NCBI GenBank assembly: GCA_039519185.1
Contig: CM076847.1
Coordinates: forward strand, 86,772,360-86,836,359
Source: Astragalus membranaceus
Lineage: Eukaryota; Streptophyta; Magnoliopsida; Fabales; Fabaceae
Direction: 5' to 3'
DNA length: 64,000 nucleotides
Part shown: positions 1 through 11,895 of the stretch, one piece after another
Layout of the letters: each line of letters starts with the position of its first letter
Numbering within the stretch: the first letter of the stretch is position 1
Translations under genes and position numbers: made by a program
The notes under the pieces: generated by a model
The model's database searches: none
What the model was told of the DNA's origin: nothing
What the model saw: the letters and a program-made list of their open reading frames with translations, nothing else

Positions 1-113
1 CCATCGCTACAAGTCTGTCGCTAATGGCCATTTAACAACCTGGCTAAAGTCCGTCGTTAAGTAGCTTTTTACCTAAGGTTACACATCCGTCACTAATGCG
101 TGTTTTTTTAGTG
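1..113. mobile_element. CACTA-type transposon, right terminus (fragment)
   Basis: The stretch has several copies of a short motif of the type CCGTC(G/A)CTAA and ends in TTTTTTTAGTG at 103-113, the reverse complement of a CACTA terminus. Short repeated subterminal motifs beside a CACTA end are typical of En/Spm-like elements. The rest of the element lies outside the window, so the 3-bp target repeat (TCT would follow) cannot be checked. Confidence 0.55.
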
Positions 114-780
114 TCTTGGGGGGGGGGGGTCTTTAGATGAGAGGGTTGGGGTGAGGAAGTAAAGGGAATAATGGGCTTAAGAGGTGTTGGGTTGGTGGAT
201 TGGGGTAAAGAAACTGCTGGAAAAAAAGGGAGGTGCACAAAGTTTCTGAGGGGGCAGCATGTGGAGAAGAATGCAGAGACTTAAACTGCCGGTCCACTAG
301 CAGATTGCTAGCGGCAACCCCCAAATGTTATTTGCATCCTCTCTTTTATTTTTTGTTTTTATTAGAATATGAAACTACTTATATTAATCGAATCCTTACT
401 TATGCCTTATTAATCCACTATTCCTAGACTTTGCATAAGCATGTTTAAGAAAAAAATATATGTTTATTCATAAGTATGCAGATCCCTCTTCACTATTAGT
501 GATTGCCTAGTAGTCACACATGTTGAATGAAGAGAGACTTGTTTAGCTAATTTTTCTTCTTTGTTATGAGCGTCAATGACTATATTGATCGTCTAAACCC
601 TAGACCTTAACCCGTAGCAGTTTAGTTTCAGACAACTTCTAAACCATATTTATGGTATTTTTGTGTTATGTCTTGGTGTTTTTATTCTTTACATAATTTT
701 AGAGATTTCTCACAATACACCGGTCATCATAGGGATTGTTTGGCTCAGATTTTTTAAGCCGCATTTACTATCTATCTATA
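114..780. other. Gene-free stretch
   Basis: A run of G (about 119-130) is followed by purine-rich, then AT-rich DNA. The short open frames carry no recognisable domain. The purine-rich part near 230-290 looks like degenerate transposon DNA but could not be assigned. Confidence 0.4.
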
Positions 781-1010
781 CCATTTACCCACTACCAAAA
801 TACCAATTTTATCCTTTTCACTTTTTCAAACTTTTTCACTTTTTCACTCTCTCACACACTTTTTCACTCTCCCTCACACTTTTTACTCTCTTCTCCTATT
901 TCTTTTTCCAATTCTCCCATTTCTCTATTTTTCATATTTTTTCACTCTCTTCTCCTCTTTCTTCCTCTAATTCTCCCATTTATCTATTTTTCACAATATA
1001 TCTACTTTAA
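781..1010. repeat. Pyrimidine-rich low-complexity DNA
   Basis: Long runs of TTTTTCACT and TCTCC units give overlapping open frames rich in Phe, Ser and Leu. These frames are a composition artefact. The phrase ACCAAAATA(C/T)CAAT near 796 recurs near 1190 and 1314, so part of this belongs to a diverged repeat that continues towards the Helitron-like element. Confidence 0.6.
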
Positions 1011-1559
1011 TTTAATCTACATGCCACCTTCATTTTTTCTCTTTACTATTTTAAAATTTTCAAATGTTGACAAAATTTTAATATTTGTTTTAGGCTAATT
1101 AAATCTGTTAACTTTAAAATTGTCTTGATTTTCACGGGATAAAGTTCTGACTAATTAAATTTTGTCTGAGTCCATACATTACCCACTACCAAAATATCAA
1201 TCTTATCATTTTTTCAACTAAACAATTGGAGTATATTTAGGTAATTTTATTTTTTCACATTTTCAAACTTTTTTACTCTCACACACTTTTTCAAACTTAC
1301 CATTTACTTACTACCAAAATATCAATCTTATGCTTTTCCCAACTAAATAATTGGAGAATAATCAATTATTTAAAAAAAATTATTCATTTTTATAATTTAC
1401 TCAAACTACTCAAACCTACTTTTTTTAAACTTTTTCCCACACAAAAATTTAAAAAAAAATTATTCATTTTTATAATTTACTCAAACTACTAAAATTACTA
1501 AAATCAATTAAAATGAGTAAAATCAATTAATTTTTTCATAAAAAATAAAATCAATCAAT

Positions 1560-1998
1560 TTAATCACTACAAAAAATTACCAAATAACTATTTTATAATT
1601 ATTAAAAAGGAGTAAAATGCCAACGGGAGTGCAAACGGGAGTGCCAACGAGAACGCCAACGGGAGTGCCAATGGGACTGCCAACATGAGTGCCAACGGGA
1701 GTGGCAACGGGAGTGGCAACAAGAGTGCCAACGGGAGTGCCAACAGGAGGACCAACGAGGATGCAAACGGGAGGGGCAACGGGGATGCATATTTTACCTC
1801 TAATGTCCAAATACATTATTATGGATCAATGTAATTCTGATTGTCAACGGGGATGCATATATTCCACTTTGAATTTCAAATCATACATTTTGGACATTGT
1901 TCACAACTTATCAATATCTTCCAAATTACTATTATGACTTCATGGTAATACACCGACCATACAGTATCACCCGTGTGTATGCACGGGTAAAAAACTAG
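1560..1998 (+). mobile_element. Helitron-like element, 3' part
   Basis: The right end shows a palindrome ACCCGTG/CACGGGT (1969-1975 and 1982-1988, 6-nt loop). Seven bases after the stem comes CTAG (1995-1998), followed by T. A hairpin close to a CTRR end with no inverted repeats or target duplication is the hallmark of Helitron 3' termini. The last ~215 bp match, with small differences, the end of a second copy at 34309-34578, and both carry a 12-bp minisatellite upstream. No Rep/helicase coding is seen, so it would be non-autonomous. The 5' end was not found and the start given is only where similarity to the other copy is evident. Confidence 0.6.
1612..1794. repeat. 12-bp minisatellite, consensus GTGCCAACGGGA
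   Basis: About 14 imperfect copies of a 12-bp unit lie inside the Helitron-like element, with variants such as GTGGCAACGGGA and GTGCCAACGAGA. Related arrays recur at 32985-33080, 33567-33690, 33806-33910 and 34176-34320. The unit length is a multiple of three, so all frames stay open and produce spurious repetitive peptides. Confidence 0.8.
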
Positions 1999-2259
1999 TA
2001 ATCAATAATTTAGTGTCCTGAAGCACCAAAACTTGTGAATTTCTGAAGCTCTTTCTTTTCCCAACAACAGATTTCTGTCTGTCTCTTTCTAAATTTTATT
2101 AGGCTTTTATTTAATCATATCTAGCCTGACTGTGTATGGGAAATGAATTGTTAAATACAAGTTTAAAAGTAAAAGTGAAAATGATTTGAAATTGAAAGTT
2201 AAATGGGCCAATTTTTTAAAAATTTGAAAATTAATAGCACAAATTTTTTAGAATATCAG

Positions 2260-2427
2260 CCATCGGGTTGGCCTTACCCATGGCGGACCAACAAATTTTT
2301 GGGCTAGGCTACACTGGGCCAAAATTATTTCGGGCTCACTTTGCTGGTCCCAATCCACCTATTTTATCGAGCAGGGTGGACCGGTCTGTCGGGCTAGACT
2401 CATTTTGGCAGCTCTATATGTACATGA
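2260..2427. mobile_element. hAT-like element end (fragment)
   Basis: GGGCT/GGCCC-rich DNA ends in GGCTAGACTCATTTTGGCAG and CTCTA (2391-2427). This resembles the terminus GGGCYCATTTTGACAGCTCTA seen in the complete element at 45496-47009. No matching left end or target repeat was found, so it is a degenerate end only. Confidence 0.4.
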
Positions 2428-2608
2428 TTCATTGTGTATAGGGGTGGGACCGGTCTGTTTAGGCTTGACCTTTTTGAAAGCCTTGTTTAAAAAGTCTATT
2501 TCACTATTTTTTTTACAAAAGCTTACGACTGTTGAGTGATATATGCTTTTGTAAATAGATTAAGAAGCTAATAGGATAGTGAAATTAAGTTCTATTTTAT
2601 ATGACATC

Positions 2609-3163
2609 TGTGGTGATGTGGCATTCTGGCCCTATAAGCCTGTGCCACGTGGCACTGTGGCATTGGACAGTTTTGAAATTCGGTTGTAACAGCCAATTTG
2701 CTGCGTTCTTGGCGTGCGATTTTGGCTTGGCTATAAATCTTGTTTTAATGCTGTACTTTGTAATGCAACTGAACTCAACAGATTCACTGGTGTGTGCGAG
2801 TGCAAACACGGGAAATTATGGTTCAGGGAAGTGAGGGGGTTCGCTCGACGAGGGAAATTCTTCATCTTGTACATTGAACATATATTGATTGAATGCAGCA
2901 AGAACTAAGTGATTACTTAGTTCCCCAGACGTAGGTATTGATTTGATACCGAACTGGGTGATCAAATTTGCGTGTCTCTGTTCTTAATTTCTTTGATTTC
3001 CGTTTTTCCCAATTTCGCGATTCTAGGGTTCTTAATTTGGATTGTTCAATTCGTTGGTTCAATCGGTTAATTGAGTTCGATTATTCATGCGATTGGTGTT
3101 TGTGATTGAGTCTCGATCAATCTTGCAAAGTTCTTGGCAGAATCATCATTGTGTATCTCAACA
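2609..3163 (+). repeat. 5' LTR of the copia element
   Basis: It starts TG and ends CA, 555 bp long. A TATA-like CTATAAAT at 2731-2738 is a probable U3 core promoter, and the same box is present in the 3' LTR near 9183. It lacks a 10-bp stretch present in the 3' LTR just after GTGATGTGGCA. Confidence 0.93.
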
Positions 3164-3165
3164 AT

Positions 3166-3178
3166 TGGTATCAAGAGC
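3166..3178 (+). promoter_or_regulatory. tRNA-iMet primer-binding site
   Basis: TGGTATCAAGAGC starts two bases after the 5' LTR. It matches the usual plant initiator-Met site TGGTATCAGAGC with one extra A. Confidence 0.85.
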
Positions 3179-3195
3179 GACGTTGAGGTCCATCC

Positions 3196-4971
3196 ATGGA
3201 AATGGCAAAATACAACATTGAAAAGTTCACTGGAAAGAATGATTTTGGTCTATGGAAGATGAAGATGCGTGCCATGCTTGTGCAACAAGGTCTGGAGGAG
3301 GCTCTTGAAGGGGAAGACAAGCTACCCGAGACAATGACAGCAAAGGAAAAGAAAGAGGTAATGAATAAAGCTTATAGTGGTATAATCTTGTGTTTAGGTG
3401 ATAAGGTCCTTAGAGAAATATCCAAGGAGAAAACTGCTGCGGCTATTTGGCTAAAACTTGAGGGTCTTTATATGACTAAATCTTTAGCAAATAGGTTATA
3501 CCTAAAACAAAGATTATACACCTTTAAGATGCAATCTGGTACTTCAATCACTGATCACATAGATGAATTCAATAAACTGATATTGGATCTTGAAAACATT
3601 GATGTGAAAGTTGATGATGAAGACCAAGCATTACTGCTGATAAGATCATTGAATGATTCATACGAAATCTTGGCTGATACCCTCATATATGGAAGAGAAT
3701 CTATTACCCTTGAAGAAGTCCAAGCTGCACTCATGTCCAAAGAATTATCAAAGAAAAAGGATTCCAAGGATAATGAGCAGAATGAGAGTCTTGTGGCTCG
3801 AGGAAGAAGTGAGAAAAGGGATGGCAAGGGAAACAATAGATCAAGATCCAAGTCCAAGGTGAAGCATAACAGATGCTTCATATGCAACAAAGAAGGACAT
3901 TTCAAGAATAAATGTCCAGATAAGAAGACTGGAAAAGGCCAAAAGAATGATGATGAAGGCAATGCTTCATATGCTTCTGATGGCTATGACAGTTGTGAGG
4001 TGCTGGTTGCTGCAAACTGTGAGGAAAGTGAAGACTGTGAGATACATGCCACCACAGAAGCTAAGTGTGAAGAAAACTGGGCAATGGACTCTGCCTGCTC
4101 ATACAATATGTGCTCAAGGAGGGACTGGTTTGTTGATTACAAGCCATTAAATACTGGTAGAGTGTTAATGGGTAATAACAAGGCCTGCAGAGTCAAAGGG
4201 ATTGGAACTGTCAAGCTAAGACTAGTTGATGGTTCAATCAAACTGCTAACTGATGTAAGGCATGTGCCTGAACTAAAAAGGCCTCTAATCTCTCTAGGAT
4301 CATTGGAAGCATCTGGCTACAGCTTTAAAGGTGAAGATGGCTTGATAAAGGTCATGAAAGGATCAAGAGTAGTGATGAAAGGTGAAAGAAAGAATAACAA
4401 ACTGTATATTCTGCAAGGTAGCACAGTGACTGGTGAAGCACATGCTACAAGCTCTACTTTTGACAAAACACTCATGTGGCACCAAAGACTAGGGCATATG
4501 AGTGAGAAAGGTTTAAAGGAATTGGAGAAACAAGATCTTCTCTGTGGTGACAGAATTGACAAGCTAGGATTCTGTGAACATTGTGTTATGGGAAAGCAAA
4601 CAAGAGTGAAGTTTGCTACAGGCATACACAAGACAAAGGAGAAGCTTGAGTACATCCATTCAGATCTGTGGGGTCCATCACAGACACCAACTCATGGTGG
4701 TAAGAGGTACTTTCTTTCTTTAACTGATGATTACAGTAGAAAGGTTTGGATATATCTCTTAAAAACAAAATATGAAGCTTTTAAAACTTTTGTTGAATGG
4801 AAGAAAATGGTTGAAAATCAATGTGACCTGAAAGTAAAAGCACTTAGGACAGATAATGGACTTGAATTTTGCAATGAACAATTTAATACGTTTTGCAAAG
4901 AAAATGGCATTTACAGGAATTTGACAGTAAGAGGCACACCACAGCAAAATGCACTACAACAGAATTGTTAA
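3196..4971 (+). pseudogene. Copia gag-protease-integrase N-terminal part, cut by CACTA insertion
   Basis: The frame opens 33 bases after the LTR and codes 591 residues, of which about 585 belong to the retroelement. Gag covers roughly residues 1-225. A CCHC knuckle CX2CX4HX4C lies at about 227-240, the protease motif DSACS at about 298-302, an HHCC zinc site at about 430-475, and the integrase core follows with its first two catalytic Asp (HSDLWGP and RTDNG). The frame then runs into the CACTA terminus at 4952 and stops after six foreign codons. The third catalytic residue (Glu of AER) lies beyond the insertion near 6747, so no active integrase can be made from this frame. There are no other stops or frameshifts, which suggests the copia copy was intact when hit. 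Confidence 0.92.
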
Positions 4972-4976
4972 AAAAG

Positions 4977-5222
4977 GGCGCCATCATCAGGGGCGCTTTC
5001 TAAAAAGCGCCCCTGATGTCCAAAATACGGAGGGCCATCAGGGGCGCTTTCTAAAAGCGCCCCTGATGGCCCTCCGTATTTTGGTCATCAGGGGCGCTTC
5101 TAAAAAGCGCTCCTAAAGGCCCTGCGTGTTTTGGCCTCCAGGGGCGCTTTTTTAGAAAAGCGCCCCTGAAGGCCAAAACACGTAGGGCCTTTAGGAGCGC
5201 TTTTTACAAGCGCCCCTGATGC
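4977..5222. repeat. Subterminal GC-rich palindrome array of the CACTA element
   Basis: About five hairpins have arms of the type AGGGGCGCTT...AAGCGCCCCT with A/T-rich loops. Two larger palindromes are nested around them: arms CCAAAATACGGAGGGCCATC with its reverse complement, and GGCCTTTAGGAGCGCTT with its partner. Such arrays are transposase-binding regions in CACTA elements generally. Confidence 0.8.
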
Positions 5223-5239
5223 CTTATATTAAAATTTCT

Positions 5240-6240
5240 TAATTCCCCATCTCCCTCTCATCAGATCACCGTAACGACTCACTCTCCCTCTCCAAACCTA
5301 AACACTCAACGTCTCACTCTCTCTCCCTAAGAACACAACGGAAGCGCACCGCCACCGTCAACACCACCGTCGCCGTCAACGCAGAACCTCCCATTGCCCC
5401 TTCTCCACTCCTCACACCTCCTTCTCTCTGTCTCTCCCTCTCTCTGTTACGCGAAGGAAGTATTCATACTTGTCAGTTACAGTGTCAGGGGGTTTACCAT
5501 CGAGAGCTTCGGCCACGAGACCAAAAGGCTTGAATTCGCCGAGAACTGTCAGGGGGTTTACCATCGAGAGCTTCGGCCATGCGAATGGTGTGGGTTGGGT
5601 TCAAATCCAGCGGGGGTTCGCAAGGAGTTTGCAAATGAAATAACGCACCCCACCGATTCACGACTGGAGTTCAACAGGATTGCGACACGGTGCCGAAACG
5701 AGTTCGCTAGGAAGCAACCGGCTCGTAACAAAAGATAGATTGAAAAAAAAAATTATTCTGAAAAAGGCAGAAGCATAAGATGAACGGCAAAAATGGAGGT
5801 GAGCCGCGGCAGTAGAGATGAGAGGGTGAGTTGCGTTAGGCGGAGGGGATTTGAGCTGCAAGGAGAACTCTGTTTTCTACAAGAAGGAGAAGATACTAGG
5901 TACTTTCTTCTCTCATTTTTTCTGTCTCCAATGTGGTTTACTTGATTTACCTTTCAATCTTTCATGGAGTGCTGTGACTCTTGGATTTTCTGTTCTTATT
6001 TAGCTAGTGAGGAATGGAATTTTTGTTTGGGGTTCAGAACATTTTTCATGTAAAAAAGGGTTTTCAAAGTTGGTATGGTTTGTAAATGGTTGCTGAAACA
6101 AAATTTTGAGCAGTAAACCTGAATGCTTGGATTATGTTTTATGAGGCTCTAGGTTCTGATGCTTTGCTTCCTAAAATAAGCTGTTTAACATAACCAATTA
6201 CATTGAGTTTGGTTGTATGTTTATGCTCAAACGTAAAATT
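5240..6240. other. CACTA interior, possible captured host sequence
   Basis: CT-rich leader-like DNA is followed by an open frame at 5394-5738 (115 codons with stop) with no domain I recognise. A segment of about 34 bp, GGGGGTTTACCATCGAGAGC plus TTCGGCCA, occurs twice, near 5490 and 5551. This internal duplication and the higher GC compared with the flanks fit a captured gene piece rather than transposase. Confidence 0.4.
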
Positions 6241-6497
6241 CTCAAACGTAAAATTGAGTTGAAGTCCACAATCAATGCTTAGTGCCTTGCTGTTGCAAAT
6301 CTAGTATGATATGGGTTGATGTTTGCCTTGCCATCCATTTGTTTAATTATTTTACTGCCGGATAAAGCTGGTGTGATTATTTTACTGCCGTAAAATTCTC
6401 AAACGTAAAATTGAGTTGAAGTCCACAATCAATGCTTAGTGCCTTGCTGTTGCAAATCTAGTATGATATGGGTTGATGTTTGCCTTGCCATCCATTG
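6240..6497. repeat. Direct duplication of about 100 bp in the CACTA element
   Basis: The segment starting CTCAAACGTAAAATTGAGTT at 6240-6339 recurs almost unchanged at 6398-6497. About 58 bp separate the copies, including the phrase GTGATTATTTTACTGCCG. Such duplications arise by slippage or abortive gap repair during excision. Confidence 0.8.
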
Positions 6498-6513
6498 TTC
6501 TTCCTTTGAAATT

Positions 6514-6647
6514 CAGGGGCGCCTCTTACAAGCGCTCCAGTTGGTCACCTGCGCTATGGCCATCAGGGGCGCCTCTTACAAGCGCTCCAGTTGGTCACCT
6601 GCGCTATGGCCATCAGGGGCGCCTCTTACAAGCGCTCCAGTTGGTCA
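6514..6647. repeat. 50-bp subterminal tandem repeat, three copies
   Basis: The unit begins CAGGGGCGCCTCTTACAAGC and ends GCGCTATGGCCAT. Copies lie at 6514-6563 and 6564-6613, with a shortened third from 6614. It carries the same GGGGCGC core as the left-end palindromes, in the right subterminal region. Confidence 0.85.
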
Positions 6648-6740
6648 CCACCTACAGGAGCGCAAGCTTTAGGGGCGCCCGAAAACGCCCCAAATGGATA
6701 AAAAAAAGCGCCCCTGATGGCCTTTTCTGTTGTGGTGATG

Positions 6741-8971
6741 GCCTAGCAGAAAGACTGAACAGGACCTTGCTTGAAAAAGTTAGATGTATGCTGACTAGTG
6801 CAAAGCTGCCTAAAGCATTTTGGGGTGAAGCAGTCAACACTGCATGCTACTTGGTGAATAGAAGCCCATCTACAGCATTGAATTTCAAAACTCCACAAGA
6901 GATGTGGACTGGTGAAGCACCAAATCTTCAAAATTTAAGAATATTTGGCTGCCCTGCATACTGTCACGTGAAGGAAGGAAAACTTGAGCCAAGGTCTAAG
7001 AAAGGAATTTTCATGGGCTATCCAAGTGGTGTAAAGGGGTATAGAGTGTGGCTGACAGAAGAAAAGAAGAGCATTATCAGTAGAGATGTAGTGTTTCAAG
7101 AGTCAAAACTGATGGAAAATACAGTGAGCACTGAAACACTTGGAATGACAGAACTGAACAAGGAATCACAGGTTGAGGTGGAGTTAGAAAAGAGCCAAGC
7201 TAACATTGATGAAAATCAACATCAAGGTGAGCAAGGTGAGAGCTCTTCATCTAGCTCAGACTCTGATCCAGAGGACAATAACAATGAGAATGATTACTTG
7301 CTTGCTAGAGACAGAACCAGAAGACAAATCAGACCACCTGTTAGATTTGTAGAAGAAGCTGATACTGCCTATGCACTCAATACTGCCATGGAATTTGTGA
7401 ATGAAGAACCAACTAGCTATCAAGAAGCAATAACTTGCAGTGACAAGCTTCATTGGCACAATGCAATGAAGGAAGAGATGATTTCACTTCACACAAATCA
7501 AACTTGGGAATTGGTCAAGAAACCTGCTGGTGTAAAACTAGTAGGGTGTAAATGGATTTACAAGAAAAAGGAAGGTATGGCTGACAAGGATCCACCTAGA
7601 TACAAAGCTAGGTTAGTTGCCAAGGGATACACTCAAAGAGAAGGTATTGACTATTCTGAGATTTTCTCTCCTGTTGTAAAACACAGCTCCATTAGAGTAC
7701 TCCTATCTCTAGTAGTTCACTACAACATGACACTTGAACAAATGGATGTGAAGACTGCTTTTTTACATGGAGTACTGGAGGAGAAGATTCATATGACTCA
7801 ACCAAAGGGTTTTGAGGAGAAGGGCAAGGAGGATCAGGTCTGTTTACTAAAGAAATCCTTGTATGGATTGAAGCAATCACCTAGGCAGTGGTACAAAAGG
7901 TTTGACACTTACATGATAGACATAAAATTCAAAAGAAGCAATTATGACAGTTGTGTTTACTTCAAGGAGCTAAGTGACAAGAATTACATCTACCTGCTGC
8001 TCTATGTTGATGATATGCTCATAGCCAGCAGAAATGACTATGAGATACTGAAGTTGAAGAAGCTACTGGCTAAGGAGTTTGACATGAAGGATTTGGGCAA
8101 TGCAAACAAGATCCTTGGTATGGAAATCAGAAGGGAAAGGAAAGCACAAGTTCTAAGCATCACTCAAACTGGGTATGCTAAGAGAATCACAGAAAGATTT
8201 AGCATGACAGATGCTAAACCTGCAAACTTACCCTTAGGAGCACAAATAAAATTGTCTCGAAATGACTGTCCATCCACAGAAGGAGAGAAAGCTCAGATGC
8301 AGAAGATTCCCTATGCTAGTGCAGTAGGAAGTCTAATGTATACTATGGTATGCACTAGACCCGATCTAGCCTACTCTCTAAGCTTGATCAGCAGGTACCT
8401 TGCAAATCCAGGACAGCAACATTGGGCTGCTACCAAGAATGTTCTAAGATACTTAAAAGGAAGTATGAACACAGGTCTGGTGTACAGTCAAGGAGGCAAG
8501 GATCAAGGTGGAGTTATAGGATATGTGGATTCAGACTTTGCAGGTGACCGTGACAAGAGGAGATCATTGACAGGATATGTCTTTACACTGTTTGGCAACA
8601 CAATCAGCTGGAAAGCATATCTGCAACATGTTGTTGCTCTATCAACAACAGAAGAAGAATACATAGGTGTGACTGAAGCAGTAAAGGAAGCACTGTGGTT
8701 GAAGGGATTGATCAATGAACTAGGTGTGAAGCAGGATTGTGTAAGTGTGTATTGTGATAATCAAAGTGCAATACACTTGTGTAAGAATCAAGCATACCAC
8801 GAAAGAACCAAGCATATAGACACTAGGCTTCATTGGATTAAAGATATCATAGCTCAAGGTGGAGTTAAGATTCAGAAGATTCACACAAGTCAGAATCCAG
8901 CAGATTTCATCACAAAGGTGGTCCCACTTGGCAAGTTCAAGCATTGCTTGAATTTGCTAAGTATTAGTTAA
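6741..8971 (+). pseudogene. Copia integrase C-terminus, reverse transcriptase and RNase H
   Basis: This is the right half of the interrupted polyprotein. It opens with the integrase Glu region (AERLNRT), then the integrase C-terminal segment, an acidic Ser-rich linker near 7240-7290, and the reverse transcriptase with its YVDD active site at 8003-8014. RNase H follows, with DSDFAGD near 8528 and a YCDNQSA motif near 8750, to a TAG at 8969-8971. The frame is open throughout. An ATG at 6473 inside the CACTA right end happens to be in frame, so an 832-codon chimeric frame exists, but this is not a natural start for the retroelement. Confidence 0.92.
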
Positions 8972-9039
8972 GTGTGTGATGAGTTTGAACTAAGTTTTTC
9001 TACAAGGTTCTTGCTGCAGCAAGCGGTTCAGATGTTGCC

Positions 9040-9050
9040 AAGGTGGAGAT
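9040..9050 (+). promoter_or_regulatory. Polypurine tract of the copia element
   Basis: AAGGTGGAGAT sits directly before the TG of the 3' LTR, the usual place and composition of the plus-strand priming tract. Confidence 0.75.
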
Positions 9051-9619
9051 TGTGGTGATGTGGCAACAAATTCCTTTCTGGCCCTATAAGCCTGTGCCAC
9101 GTGGCACTGTGGCATTGGACAGTTTTGAAATTCGGTTGTAACAGCCAATTTGCTGCGTTCTTGGCGCGCGATTTTGGCTTGGCTATAAATCTTGTTTTAA
9201 TGCTGTACTTTGTAATGCAACTGAACTCAACAGATTCACTGGGTGTGTGCGAGTGCAAACACGGGAAATTAGGGTTCAGGGAAGTGAGGGGGTTCGCTCG
9301 AAGAGGGAAATTCTTCATCTTGTACATTGAACATATATTGATTGAATGCATCAAGAACTAAGTGATTATTACTTAGTTCCCCAGACGTAGGTATTGATTT
9401 GATACCGAACTGGGTGATCAAATTTGCGTGTCTCTGTTCTTAATTTCTTTGATTTCCGTTTTTCCCAATTTCGCGATTCTAGGGTTCTTAATTTGGATTG
9501 TTCAATTCGTTGGTTCAATCGGTTAATTGAGTTCGATTATTCGTGCGATTGGTGTTTGTGATTGAGTCTCGATCAATCTTGCAAAGTTCTTGGCAGAATC
9601 ATCATTGTGTATCTCAACA
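9051..9619 (+). repeat. 3' LTR of the copia element
   Basis: It is 569 bp and nearly identical to the 5' LTR apart from a 10-bp insertion near 9066, a 1-bp and a 3-bp indel, and a handful of substitutions (for example GCGCGCG against GCGTGCG). The small divergence indicates a fairly recent insertion. Confidence 0.93.
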
Positions 9620-9962
9620 ACATCCAATTTAAATTTAATTTTATAATAATATTATTAAATGTGTCAAAAATTGATGTATGTCGATTTGTTTAAATTAATA
9701 GAAAATATTAGTAAATTTATAATTTTAACACAATGTACAAAATTTAATATAATAACAATAATATTAATAAAAATATTATTTATATTTACTTAAATAAGCC
9801 GGCATGGTAGGTCTAAAATGTTTTTTCGATGGCATATAGCGTGACCTTTTTAGTTAAATGGGTTTTTTAAAAAGTCTTAGGCTGATCTATTTAAAAAAAA
9901 TGTCTGGCCTAGCCTAGTCCTATCAAACGACGGCATGGTCTACTCCCACCCCTAATTGAGTA

Positions 9963-11895
<1,933 letters not shown>

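Larger units (their letters stand above)
4952..6737. mobile_element. Non-autonomous CACTA transposon inside the copia integrase
   Basis: The 13-bp inverted ends are CACTACAACAGAA (4952-4964) and TTCTGTTGTGGTG (6725-6737), with one mismatch. They are flanked by an exact 3-bp repeat ATG (4949-4951 and 6738-6740). Removing the element plus one ATG restores the copia reading frame across the insertion point. CACTA termini with a 3-bp target duplication define the family. The element is 1786 bp, has GC-rich subterminal repeats built on GGGGCGC(T/C)T, and encodes no recognisable transposase. The interior 5240-5470 looks like a 5' untranslated region (CT-rich, then Ala/Thr-Val type codons) and may be captured host sequence. 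I could not name a source gene. Confidence 0.93.
2609..9619 (+). mobile_element. Ty1/copia LTR retrotransposon (Tnt1/Tork-like), complete ends
   Basis: Two LTRs of 555 and 569 bp begin TGTGGTGATG and end CTCAACA. A perfect 5-bp target repeat ACATC flanks them (2604-2608 and 9620-9624). A primer-binding site complementary to initiator-Met tRNA follows the 5' LTR, and a purine tract precedes the 3' LTR. The internal part reads gag, protease, integrase, reverse transcriptase and RNase H in the copia order. LTR length differs by three indels (10, 1 and 3 bp). It sits inside a hAT MITE, and its integrase is interrupted by a CACTA element, so it cannot make its own full polyprotein. The Tnt1/Tork assignment rests on my recognition of gag and RT style. 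Confidence 0.93.
2439..9954. mobile_element. hAT-type MITE, split by a copia insertion
   Basis: Terminal inverted repeats TAGGGGTGGGA (2439-2449) and TCCCACCCCTA (9944-9954) are flanked by 8-bp direct repeats ATTGTGTA (2431-2438) and ATTGAGTA (9955-9962), 7 of 8 identical. An 8-bp target duplication is the hAT signature. Without the copia insertion (2609-9619) and its extra target copy, the element is about 500 bp. It has no transposase coding, so it is a non-autonomous element. Confidence 0.75.

Noticed and set aside
1577..1937. Overlapping repetitive open frames (Val-Gly-Thr-Pro, Leu-Ala-Pro, His-Ser-Arg) on both strands
   Set aside because: They are created by the 12-bp minisatellite, whose unit is a multiple of three; no domain, start context or conservation.
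6473..6740. N-terminal extension of the right copia frame as part of a real protein
   Set aside because: It is translated CACTA subterminal repeat, in frame by chance after insertion.
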